Assembly: GCA_001972305.1 (NCBI GenBank)
Contig: BDDD01001796.1
Coordinates: 62,001 to 126,000, forward strand
DNA: 64,000 bases
From: Cephalotus follicularis
Lineage: Eukaryota; Streptophyta; Magnoliopsida; Oxalidales; Cephalotaceae
Direction of reading: 5' to 3'
The notes under the pieces were generated by a model that saw only the letters and a program-made list of their open reading frames with translations, ran no database searches and was not told the DNA's origin. Positions 50,140 to 61,289 of the stretch are shown one piece after another. The first letter of the stretch is position 1; the number at the start of each line of letters is the position of its first letter. Both the position numbers and the translations under genes were made by a program.

Positions 50140-52587
50140 ATAATGACTTATGTTGAGGAGTATGTTGGTAGCATTATATATTGTCTTGCATCATGTTTTA
50201 TGGTTGGGTATCATGCATTGTGCTAAAAACAGGCAAAATATGCAAAACAGTCTTTTTGGCGTCAACGCCATGAATGTTAACGTCAACGTGCTGGGTTTAA
50301 GTTCATGTTCTGAGCTGAGCAAGATGATTTTCGTCAATGTGATGTCGATTATGATCAACGTGATGTCGATTATCGTCAACGTTCTAGGGATTGCTTATAC
50401 TCGTCAACGCCTTTGTGAAAGACGTCAACGCCAAGAGGTGCAATTTCGGACAGTGGATATAGACGTTAACGTGAAACATTTATAGCGTCGACATTAAACT
50501 GGAAGGCATCAACGTCATGTTTAGACGTCAACGCGAAAGAGTGCACTTTTCGACCTACAACATTGGATGTTAACGCAAAGAACCATTGAATTTAACGCAC
50601 AAGGACATAGACGTCAACGCCATGCGTAAGCGTCGACGACCAAACCAGTAGATCAGCTACAAAATCTAACTTTTTGTCCTTTTGTGAGTTAAATTTATTA
50701 ATTATGGGACAAGTGTCGAACTAGGGTGAAAGGAGGCCAGATATTTTATGTTTAGATACTAAGTGTCACCATTTGATTGGTGGATTTAAGGCACATGGGT
50801 AATTTGAGATATGACTCATGAGAGAGAGAGAGAGAGAGGGAGACTTACTCCCTAAGTAATCAACCTATTTATGGGCATTAGGGACCCAAATTCAGTCATT
50901 TTGGCTGAGAAGGGAAGTGCTTATGTTGAGAGTGAAGTGGAGAATTCAAAAGGAGAAGGAGAAAAAAGGAAATCTAAAGCAAAGTAAGGAAATTCTATAC
51001 CTATTTTCACCAAAGTATCTCCTGTTTTACTTCAAATTATGTAGCAGATATTTTTATTCATATCTTGATCACTTCTTGATGAAATTTTGAATGGTTTAAT
51101 GTTTTAGAAACTTCAAGATGTCTTCTTTAACTGATATGTTTTATGCTTCTCAGAATTATGTCGAATTCTTGATAAGAATCCATGTTTCATTTTACTGCTC
51201 ATGTTCTATTTTCATATGGAACAAGCCACTTTAAAAATTCACAACGGATTCGATTCTCAACCAATTTTTATGAACTTGAGCTTTTTGAATTTGTGAAGAT
51301 GTCTACTTTAATGTTTATGTTTTAAGTTTTCTATGAAAGTATTTATTTCTATATGAAATTCAAGATTTAGAAATGTTATGCAAAGTTGTTTTATGAATGT
51401 TTTGAGTTGAATTACTCAAAGTGATGAAAATGCTTAATGAATTGTGAAAGGAAATGAAATGAATGTTTCTACATGAGAAACCAGTTTTAAAAATGTTGTA
51501 CAAGGCTGTTTTATAAATTTTTTATGAAATAATTTATGAATGCATTTGAGTTAACTACTGAAATGAAGAGAAAGGTTTTGTGAATGCATTTGAGTTAACT
51601 ACTCAAATGAAGAGAAATGTTTTATGAATGCATTTGAGTTAACTACTCAAATAAAGAGAAATGTTTTATGAATCCTTTGAGCTGATCACTCAAAGTATTA
51701 AGAAATGTTTTATGAAATGATGAGTGAACCACCCTTGGATTGCCATCCAAGGGGAATGAATCCGAGCTGGATTAATGTTAATGGAGAGAGATGCTCACGG
51801 ACATGCATGTGATGTAAGGATACTAGTCGGGGAGTGCACAATGCCCTGGTGAAGCGGTGTTGAAAGGGTTAATTAGGTTGTTATGAAATGTTTATATTCA
51901 TGTGATATGATCAGAAAAAAAAAGAAAATGAATGTGAAATGTTCTGGTTCTACAAAATATACCAGAAAATGATTTTAATGGCGTTTTCAAGTATGGCTGG
52001 GCTATATACCAGCAAAAGAACGATTTTGGAAATGTTCTACTTTTATAAAACTAGAAGATGATTTCCAATGATGTTTTGAAAAGTATGAATGCAAACATTT
52101 TGATAAAGATTAAAAAAAATAATGGATTTCAGTGACGTTTTACGACTATGATTCTTACTGGCTATTTGAGCTCACTCCTTTCAATGTCTTATTTTCAAAT
52201 GATTTCCCAGGAGACGTCGAACGTAAAAGTGTGAGCTTTAGAGGAAGTTCGTAAATGAAGTATCGGAAAGGAAGTATGTTATGCTATGAAGTTTTATGCT
52301 TAATGTCACGTGTTAATGTTTTCTGCTATGTAATGTCATATGATAAAGTGATGTATAAATGTAAAACTATTAGAAACGATCATGATAATGAGAATATGAT
52401 GTTTTGAAATTTGATGTTCAAAGATGTAAGCATATTGTGATCCTGTGAAGCTATTTAATATGATATGATGTTTCCGATGAGTAATGATGTTAGGTTTTAA
52501 ATCTAAGTTAAGATTCAACTCACGTAACGCACCGATTCCTCGAGGCTTCCTTTGAGAAATTAGCGGACTCAGGTCGGAGATGCTACA
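50140..52587 (+). repeat. Nested plus-strand LTR, same family as 26027-28111 (left end approximate)
   Basis: The right end GGAGATGCTACA and the preceding stretch (CGTAACGCACCGATTCCTCG near 52525) match the reverse complement of 26027-26095. The left end is not resolved; no target duplication was found. It includes many GTCAACG/GTTAACG motifs (50255-50640), a GA repeat (50820-50840) and a 44-bp tandem repeat (51538-51715). Confidence 0.7.
51538..51715 (+). repeat. 44-bp tandem repeat, about four copies
   Basis: The unit begins GAATGCATTTGAGTTAACTA; units start at 51538, 51582, 51626 and 51670, exactly 44 bases apart. Each unit contains the near-palindrome TTTGAGTTAACTACTCAAA. The last copy is diverged. 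Confidence 0.92.
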
Positions 52588-53781
52588 TCAGAAAATCTAT
52601 AAAATATAATATCATACACATAAAGATCCGAAAACCACTTTCGAATATCAAAACAGAATATCAAAACAGAAGTTCAAGAGTGTTTAAAACAGATTTCGAT
52701 TCATTAGAAGAACAAACGAATATCAAAACTTGAAACCAGAAAATTACTGGACAAATCTAGTAGACTGTAACTAAATCCAATCGACTGTTTGAGACATGGC
52801 AGTCGAATGTATCACACGGCCAGCCGACTACACAAGCAGAACAGCAGCCAGTCGACTGGTATAGGGATCCGATCGACTGTGCAAGGGATAGCCGTCGACT
52901 GATTGAAGAGGAAGCCGACTACTTAAAGCGCAACAGTCGAATGTTCATGGAAACAGCCGACTGTACTGGGCGACAAAAAAATAAAATATGACAGTTCAAT
53001 GCAATTTTGCTGTTAAAATTCGAATATTACAATACCAAAGCGCCGTAAACTTTTGAAGGGACTCGATATGACATTTAAAACAGTAACATAACACTGAATT
53101 TAGGAGTGGTACTCAACAGTGACCAACTTAAAGTGAGTGATAAATTTAAACCATGTCATACATATGCATAATCCAATTTTCTGTCCAATTACCATTGACA
53201 ATTTCCAAAACCAGATTACGCAACTCATATAAGATGTCTACAGGCTTGTTGACATACTCAGAAATTAATTGATAGAACATAAAAGTTTGCAGGAACCAAA
53301 ACCGAATTCTAATACCAATGTAGACATGCAAAACGGATTCATAACAATACAAAAAAAAAAAAATTAACCATCACAACCAAGCAACAGGACTAGCCTGCAA
53401 TGGCGACACAAGCTGTAAGAGAACACAGAATTCTCAAGGCTACTGTTTCATATAAACCAAAAAGAGAGAAAGCATATGGGTTCAAGGGTTGCCAATGCCA
53501 TACATAACAAAATAAAACAATTCCAAAACTGAACCAGGAAGAACAAACCTGACTTGATGATCCAATTACAGAGAGAGCACTACAAATTCTCACTTGCAGG
53601 TTAGGCTATGACCCAGCAAAAGAGAAGAGAATGGCAGAAGACAATGGACAGTGGTATACTTAAATGGAAAAGAGAGAGCAATTTTGGCTGGATTAAAGAA
53701 AAAGGAAACAGAATTTGTGTAGGATAAGGAAATAGGGCAGAAAATTCGGGATTGAGGGAGAGAAAGAAGAAAGAGAATTTA

Positions 53782-53813
53782 AAAGTGCCTGGCGTTAAAA
53801 TGCCAGGCACTTT
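53782..53813. repeat. Perfect hairpin, 12-bp arms with 8-base loop
   Basis: AAAGTGCCTGGC and GCCAGGCACTTT are exact reverse complements. It lies at the border between the minus-strand LTR and the Gyp-F-like segment that follows. Confidence 0.95.
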
Positions 53814-56800
53814 AAGCAAAAGAAAGGGAGAGGCACGAGAGAGGGAACAATAGAGAAAGCGCCGGGAGGAGATGACGCCGGACGAAGGCGTCGGACCAGG
53901 AGATGGCGCGCACGGGTCTTCCTCCAGCTGGTAACCTCCTTTCTCTTTTTCTATTTTCTTTTCTTTCTCCCTGTCACTATTGCCTCTGTCATGTCACTGT
54001 CGTGCGTTCCACCACCGGGAACCGTCACGGGTAGAGCGGGTTTTGGTCATGAAGACTAGCTCTTCCATTTTTGGTGGCTGTTGAGGCGTTTCCTAATCGG
54101 AATCGGCCGAAATGTGAAGGTTGAGTCATCCAGTGGGTTTGACGCGATGAAGCCTGTGACACGGCATTTCACCCCAAGTCACGGAGAGTTACGACCACCA
54201 GCGGCTTGATTGAATGATTTTGATGTCGGTTATGGCGTTTTTGAGTGTTGACCGGAACTGTTGAAGTTCGGCGAGTTGACTTAGTGAGTCGAACTCACTG
54301 CAGGCCGTGGAAGCACGTTTCATGGCGAGTCACGACGGTTACTTGGTAGATATGAATTGATCAACCAATTTTGAGTCTGTTTATGGATGTCGCCGGAGCT
54401 GTGTGAGTTTGCCAGAAACTGGCCGGAGCTTCGGTGACAGCAGTGTTGATTCCTATGCGTAGAGCGTAACGGGAATGTGTTGTATATGCAGTGTGAATGA
54501 AGTGATCAAGGATAGGAGGTTCCCAAGCGATGGCGATTCGATAGCCAGTTCAAGCTTGGAGGAGCTGACAGTTCATCGGTTCTGCTACATAATCCCTTGA
54601 ATAGCAAGCGCAACTACTGTTACTACTATAACGGGTAGGTTATACTATTTGCATTGCATTCATGCATTTTGATGAATAGTGTGAACTGTTACTGTGTTAC
54701 TATTACTGCATGTTGATTGACTATTGTTATAATGTTATTGAAACTGCTACTGTTTATTGGTTATTGCACCGACTGGGAACTGGGTGTGGATCTATAAACT
54801 GTTTTCACTGAGATTGAAACGGATTTCATGGATTTTGGACTTAGTTCCATTGATTTGCGAACTACTTTATTCACTGTTGTTTCTGACGAAACCGTCGACA
54901 CTTTACTGCTTTCAAAACTGATACGTCGACTCTTTCATGCCTTTAAACTGAGTAGTCGATGTTTTATACTTATGCTTTGTAAAACAGTTGACTCTTTTAT
55001 GTGTTAAACTGAATAGTTGACACTTTACACTTTTAAACTAAACTAGTCGACGCTTAGTGCCCTGTTTTGTGAAATGGCACCTTTTCTCACTGTATTCAAA
55101 TCCAAACAGTTTCTTCTCTAAATTGATTCCATAGGAAGCCTCCCTAAGGCCTTGTATTCTATGCGAATCATCTTTTAACACCGTTAAAGCTTTGATTCGA
55201 GTTTCAAAGTGATTCTTGAAGAAAATGCAACAAAAGAGTCTTATACACATGATTTTCAAAGAATTGTTAGGATAGCTCCTTTGGGACATTTTGACGCGGA
55301 TGATCTCATTGGACTTTGTCTCCATTGTTTTACAAATTCGATAGGGACCAACCAACTGTTATTGAACTGTTACTGATACTGTTACTGAAAACTGTTTTAT
55401 AACTGTTTTGACGGATGTGGATCTTACATTGATCCTTTAGGTCCCTATCATTTCTACTATTTATTGTTTACTGTTTACTGTTATTGGGTGCGACTACTGT
55501 ATGATTACTGTCATGACTGATACTGTTTGAGACCAAATGAGATAACCCATTCATACCCTTCATTTCCGTCATGAAGGTTATGAATGTTAGACCACATAAT
55601 ATAGGCTGAACCATCGTGAACAGTCGAGACAATATAGGCTGGACAGTTGTGAACAGTCGAGACAATATAGGCTGGGCCATTGTGAATAGTCAAGACAATA
55701 TAGGCTGGACCGTTGTGAACAGTCGAGAAAATATAGGCTGGACCGTTGTGAACAGTAGAAATGATATGGGTTTGGACCATTGTGAACAAGCCCTACTGTA
55801 AGCACTGTGTGGTTAGTGTTATCTCACCCTACTCATCTATAACTCAGAGAGTGCGTAGATAGTGGGATGGACCTACGAATTGTTTGTCCCTATGGTTGAT
55901 TACTGATTGTTTACTGAGTGTCTGCAAGCCTATAGTCGTGATGTGATTAGGACTAGCTAGATATACCCCGCTTAGGGACGGTTGGTATATCGAAGCTGTC
56001 CAAAACTGTACACTGATATACTGCACTGCATTATTACTGCCAATATTACTGTACACCCTACTGTTCACTGTGCACTGTACGGTACTGTCACTGTACCGTT
56101 ACACGGCATACTGTTACACTGTCACACTACTGTATTGATGCATACATTGCATACTGTTATAACTGTTGCATACATAGCACATAGTATACCTTACACGACC
56201 ATGTGTCTCTAACCCATTTCATTTCATTGTAAATGGGATGGGTCACGCCCAGGTGATGGTTCACAGTGAAAGGGATCGAGATGGATGGATACTTAAGCTG
56301 GATCTTGGATAGCAGTGGTGTTGGGATTGTGTTATTATTGTATATGGTTTTCGTTATGATCATGTTATGGATTTACTTATATGAATTGTATTAAATGAGA
56401 TAGGCTGAGATGGATAGATTATCTGTAGCATATTTTGATTAGCCATATTGTATATGATCTTACTTATGGTAATGGATATGAGTTGTAAAAAGGGCCTTGA
56501 GTTACAAATGTACTGTATAGGTTTATATACCTTGATATGTATAAGAGACACTCAAAAGACATTATAGAGATATGTTTTATTCAGCTATCGACTTGCCGAC
56601 ATGTGGCAGTGCTTATGATATACGTGTTGATGTATTAAACAGGGACAAGCCCATCATTTGAGGCATTAGAATGATATGATATTGGTTTAGTTGTGGTTCT
56701 GAGGGCTGAGCCCATATATATACATAAAATGTTGATTCCTCCTTCGGGAGTGTGAATATATATAAATTTGTGTTTTTCTTTACAGGGGGTTAAGTCCGTT

Positions 56801-56970
56801 AAACGAATACTTCATGCCAAAATTTCAGGAGATTTTAAGAGTTAGTTTGTATTTGAATTGAGTATTCCACTGATGTAATATGACACATATAATATGAATG
56901 GACTGAATGGGAGGTATCTCACGCGTCGGATCGTGGGGGTTTACTCTCACGGTTCGGGGCCAGACAAAAC
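53814..56970 (+). repeat. Gyp-F-related LTR segment (ends approximate)
   Basis: From about 53814 to 55345 the order and content match 9690-11524 of the Gyp-F 5' LTR: purine-rich leader, GCGCCGG/GACGCCGG, GTGCGTTCCACCACCGG (54002 against 9953), the CGGAGCT stretches, then CCTCCCTAAGGCC near 55140. After 55345 it differs from Gyp-F. It contains a 33-bp tandem repeat. It lies inside the minus-strand LTR, whose sequence resumes near 56975. The first 300 bases of the LTR form are missing, and no target duplication is seen. Confidence 0.65.
55598..55795 (+). repeat. 33-bp tandem repeat, six copies
   Basis: Units containing AATATAGGCTGGACCGTTGT start at 55598, 55631, 55664, 55697, 55730 and 55763, exactly 33 bases apart. 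The last copy is diverged. Each unit includes a GAACAGTCGAGA-type word. Because 33 is divisible by three, all frames stay open, giving repetitive but probably untranslated frames on both strands. Confidence 0.95.
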
Positions 56971-57126
56971 TATTACAAGTAGAATAAAATTTACTTATCC
57001 ACATACACATTCCAACAAATATCGAAAAGCCCAAAACATAAGAGCACAAAAATCAAAATAGACCAACAATATAACAAAACAAATTAAAAGCCCGAAAATA
57101 TACACTTGAACAAACAGTGTATTACA

Positions 57127-57313
57127 AGCAAAAAGGGCGCAAAAGCGCGTCTCATACGTTGGGTTCTTCTACTCCAAGAATTTGACGTTGAAATTCAAGA
57201 CAATAAAGGGACGGAGAATTTGGTTGATGATCACTTATCCCGCCTCTCCAATGCACCCGAGGTCCATGGTCTGATCAATGAAAATTTTCCTGATGAGCAG
57301 CTTATGCGTGTTG
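57127..57313 (+). pseudogene. Ath-C RNase H, C-terminal piece
   Basis: In frame with 48364 after removing the insert: [19 protein letters not shown], then [22 protein letters not shown] and [10 protein letters not shown]. This is the conserved end of Athila/Tat RNase H. The frame then runs into unrelated sequence at TGTGACACACCCCG (57314). The integrase that should follow is absent. Confidence 0.9.
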
Positions 57314-57632
57314 TGACACACCCCGTTCCTGAAACACACCTGGGGAGACGGCAGTGCCAGGAAGACGTATCCACCACCTAGATCCTCAACCTCAAACACC
57401 AAACACCAATACCAAGGGCCAGACCATCTAAGCTAAGAGGTCAGACATGGAAAACACGTTGCTGAGGATAGCTGTCCAAGCTCTCCAGACGGCCACGCTC
57501 TCTAAGGCATCAAAACAAAAGAACGCCGGAGCACAGAAAACAACAACGTATAACTAAGCCTTAATCCTGTTATCAACTCTAAGGCCCGGGGACAAGCGCC
57601 TTCCAGGGGACAACAGCCCAGGGTCCCCGAAA
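57314..57632. other. GC-rich fragment of unknown origin
   Basis: It begins TGTGACACACCCCGTTCC, which looks like the reverse-complemented end of an LTR, and carries CCCGGGGAC / CCAGGGGAC words like those in the LTR at 30361-33163. I could not match it to either Gyp-D-type LTR end. No gene is seen. Confidence 0.4.
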
Positions 57633-59226
57633 TGATAGGGACCTAATTTCAGCATTTGAAAATAAAAAAAACCCTATTTTATATTATTTTCTCTTTTCTC
57701 TCCCATTCTCTCTCCCTCCTCGCCACCCTCTCTCCCGCTCACACTCCCATTCAGCTCCTGCCATCGGCGTCAGTGCCGATATGATGTCGGCGATGGTACC
57801 GGTCGAACCTCCACGGCCTCCTAAGAATATCGGATGCCATCCATGCGCCGGCTAACGACCCCTTTGCGTGCACGTTTGACTTCTCTCTCCCGCTTCTGTT
57901 TGGTGTTGATTCTTCGGCTCCGGTGACCGTCACGACAAGCCAAGCCCATATTCGGCCCAATGCGTTCCATATTCGTGGGCGATGCCAGAAATGAAGATTG
58001 ACAGTGAAGTCAACCGCGGTCAAAGAAGATCGACGCCAAGGGGAATCAAACCCAACCAGCCCCGACCCTTGGCGATGCCGGCAACAAAGATCGACGGTGA
58101 AGTCAACCGCGATCAACTGTGTTCGCTCTGACCAGATGCGGCAGCACTGTGACAAATGCCCCCCATATTTGTGGTCCCCGACCTCTGACGCTTTGGATTC
58201 GACCTTCACCGCTATTGGTCGGTGACTACGCGTGACAGACACGTGCCAGCCAACGGCGGCGTGTGAGCCCGGTAGTCTTTGACGGCTCGTTCCAGACGGT
58301 TTTTCTATCTCTGTTCTCCGCATAGGTGTGATCCGTTCCAGTTCTGTGACGTGCTTCTGGTTCTGTGCTCCGTTCCATATACTTTCGGTAAACTCTGAAC
58401 TTTGCTATGCTAAATTTTGTTTTCTGTTGAATTCTGTAATTTTGTATATGTTCCTGCAATTTTATGAGCTGAACCGGTTTTATGATTCGAAATTGAATGA
58501 CCTGGACGACCGCTTGAATTTAGTGAATTCAAAATTATGTTTAGATAAGGCTTCTACCAATTGGACTTATAAAACCTATCATTATCTTATATAGTCATGA
58601 TCAGTGTACAATGACCCATGAGTTGAGGTTTGATTTTATTTCAAGTCCTTATGAGAACGATTTTATTTCTGTTAGATATTTGCAACAACCGAGGAGCGGT
58701 CTAGAGAATTATCGATATATATTATTGAGGTTATTTTGGTGATTGCATGAGGTACATATCTTAGTTTCTTGATACACTCTTATCAATTTTATTAGAGTAT
58801 AAATTCAGTTTTATTTTGCGAATAAAATACGGATTCTTTGTTTTGGTTATCATCCGGTTTTATCTGAATTGAATCTGTTTTGTTTTAATGAGACGTATGA
58901 ATTTTAGTCCTTGACACCTTCCTACTGATTTTATTGAAATGAATTCAGTTTTACTTTTATGAATGTGGTACGGATACTATCTTTCTTTGGATATATTAAT
59001 CTGATTTTATGGAAACAATTCAGTTTCACTTTCATGATTAATGTACGGATATTTCTTATTTCTTGGCTATTCTCTGATTTTTATTGAAATGGATTCAATA
59101 TTGCTTTTATGCATGGATTTTCGTTATTGGATATTGATTTCATTTTATAAAGCATGTTTTATTACTTTGGGAATAAAGTTTAATTTTACTGATTTTATAA
59201 TTAGAGTGTGACTTTCACTTTCGATG
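57633..59226 (+). repeat. Truncated plus-strand LTR-type segment, cut by Gyp-D
   Basis: It may start at TGATAGGGACCTAATTTC, similar to the minus-strand start at 28111 (TGTAAGGACCCAAATTTC). The part at 58826-58905 matches the reverse complement of 49775-49845, so it shares the body of the 48365-57126 LTR family. A 93-bp imperfect duplication is at 57978-58116. The continuation would lie beyond the right edge of the window. No gene is recognised, although short frames exist. Confidence 0.55.
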
Positions 59227-60250
59227 CAATACCTCGTACCTGTTTTTAGAGGATTATAAATTAAGGCCTTGTTTGGCACATGGAAAGGACTTAAGTGGGA
59301 ATTGTGGTAAGTTATTTAAACATGTGGACATGATTAGTTTGGATTATTATATGATATATGGATTAGCTTCTTAGAGAAGCTTTGTGTTTTCCCAAGGTGA
59401 TGATGATAAGATGGGAGTTGGTAAGTGGGCTGGCAATGACTTCTAGGTTAGTGGAGTTCGGCTTTAAGAGAGAGAAGTGAGAGAGATATGGTTTCTTCTT
59501 CTTCTTCTTTCCCCTTCTTTCGTGACCGTTTTGGTTGCCCTCTTTTGCTTTTGAGCTGTGAAGGTGAGCTCTCCTCTTCCATGGTTTGTGTTGTGTGGTG
59601 GCACGTTGCGCTGGAGCCGAGGAGGAGGATGGTAGCCAGGTTTGGCTTGTTGTGTTTTCTATTCATGCATGTGTTATCTCTTCTTCTTGATCTAATATGT
59701 GTAGCTTGCAGACGAGGAACTTGTTGCTGTGACAGAGCATCTTGGGGTTCGTCGACGGTAGCTTGAGGCGATTTGTGAGTGGGATATTATCCTCTTTCTT
59801 TTACTTGATATTTCGTGTGCCTGTTGTTATAATCTAGTTGAAACGTTTTTTGTGGGATTTGGATCCCTGTTACCCTTGTTTATGTTGTAATCCCGTTCTT
59901 GGCAGAGCTTGAGAGCTCGGGTGCTTCTTGGGTTGAATGTATGTTGTTCCTCTGACGGTTGTTGTTTGCGTCAGATGTTCTGTTTTTTTTATTCCTGGTT
60001 GCTCTGATATGTGGGATGCACTGGGATGTGCAGACGTGATGAATGGGTTACGGTCGGGGGCAAAGGGTACGTCCAAGGATCAACTCTCCTTAGTATTATG
60101 ATTGTCTATGATGGGATGCTATGTGGGAACTACCCCTGGGTTCCAGACCTGGATCTGCGGTGTACTATTGTCTATGATGGTATGCTGAGTGTGAGTGTAG
60201 CGGTGTCCTCCGTACCTTCCCATTTTGCCGAGGTTAGCAAGTTGTGGCTC

Positions 60251-60464
60251 GGATAGATACTAGCGGACGAGGTCCGGATAGATACTAGCGGACGAGGTTC
60301 AGATAGATTCTAGCAGGCGAGGCCTGGATAGATGGTGTGTGTGTGTTTTGCCTGGTATGGCGGCAGACCACATATATGTGGTGGATATGTGATATTCTAG
60401 CGAGCTGTGGCTCGGATTGATACTAGCGGACGAGGTCCGGATAGATTTTAGCGGGCTGTGGCCT
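60251..60464 (+). repeat. 25-bp tandem repeats in two blocks
   Basis: The unit GGATAGATACTAGCGGACGA plus GGTCC starts at 60251, 60276 and 60301. Two further units start at 60414 and 60439. The blocks are separated by about 80 bases. Confidence 0.88.
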
Positions 60465-61289
60465 GGATAGATGTGTGTGTTTTGCCTGGTATGGTGGCTG
60501 ACCACGGGATATTGTGGTGTTGTTCCTCTTCTCTTGTTTATCTTGGGCACAGTTGTTTTACTTGTGATGTTATCTTTTGCTGGAATCCTCCGCTTATTGA
60601 TGTTTGACTCTCTTTTCATTTGGCAGACTCCAAGGAGTGGAGCCTTGTGATATTGCTGAGTTTGTGTTCCTTTTGTTTACCTCTGACTTGTTCTGTTTTG
60701 TCCAGTGGGGCATGATTATATATATTTTCCTTGTGCATCCAATGGTTATGGATGCTCTGGAGAATGATTATTCTTGCTCACTAGTCATTTGGACTAATCC
60801 CCTCCCAGTTGTTTTGCAGAGGAAGCTGATGTGGCTGCCAGGGCAGTCTTTTGGGTTGACAAGGTAGTCTGCGGGGGATGAGCAGAGTTTCCGGCTTCAC
60901 GGGCTCGTCCTTGCATGCATTCATGGGGGAATATGGGTTTTATTACTTTTGTTGTATGGTCCTCGGCCTGAGCAGGAAATGATATTCTTTTTTATGGGTC
61001 GTCGGGTTTTGAGCAGGGGACGATTTTTTTGTGAACATGATATATATTATTTTGGAATGATATTATGATGTGTTCTTGAGATGAATTTTTGTGTTTAATG
61101 ATGAGATTTCGTGTTTTTACTTGAAATGTTGTGTTATGATCTTCTGCTTTTTTACCGAGAAGGTTACCTGAGGTCGGGCAGGTCGGGGGATCTCCCTGGG
61201 CAGGGGGTCAACCTGTGGGGCTTGTGTCCTGACCTCAGGGTTGTTAAGGCTAAGTTGGTTTATGTTGTGGTCTGGCCCTTATTGTCGGG

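Larger units (their letters stand above)
48365..57126 (-). repeat. Minus-strand solo LTR, Gyp-B-like, target duplication AGCAA, with two nested segments
   Basis: The plus-strand ends are TGTAACACCCCCGAACGG and CAGTGTATTACA, with AGCAA at 48360-48364 and 57127-57131. The RNase H frame reads on across it. Its left end is the reverse complement of a Gyp-B-type LTR end, including the block with CTCTACGGAAGTGTCATGTCC near 49383. The LTR body is 48365 to about 50140, 52588 to about 53810, and about 56970-57126. AGTCGACTG-type motifs lie at 52760-52970. No gene is present. Confidence 0.85.
24742..57313 (+). mobile_element. Ath-C: Athila-like Ty3/gypsy element split by later insertions
   Basis: It enters the Gyp-A LTR after GCCTT (24737-24741); the intact Gyp-A LTR copy continues differently at 4420. 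Parts in order: 5' LTR (24742-34060 with two solo LTRs), primer site, gag, protease, RT, and RNase H cut by Gyp-B and again by a minus-strand LTR. The pieces join in frame across both inserts. The last recognised Ath-C base is about 57313; integrase and 3' LTR are not in the window. The tRNA-Asp-type primer site, protein motifs and lack of chromovirus features place it with Athila/Tat elements. It is inactive. Confidence 0.85.

Noticed and set aside
55511..55805. Repetitive open frames on both strands
   Set aside because: A by-product of the 33-bp tandem repeat; all frames stay open because the period is a multiple of three.
57751..58323. 190-codon minus-strand frame
   Set aside because: GC-rich LTR-type sequence with an internal duplication; no recognisable family and overlapping frames on the other strand.
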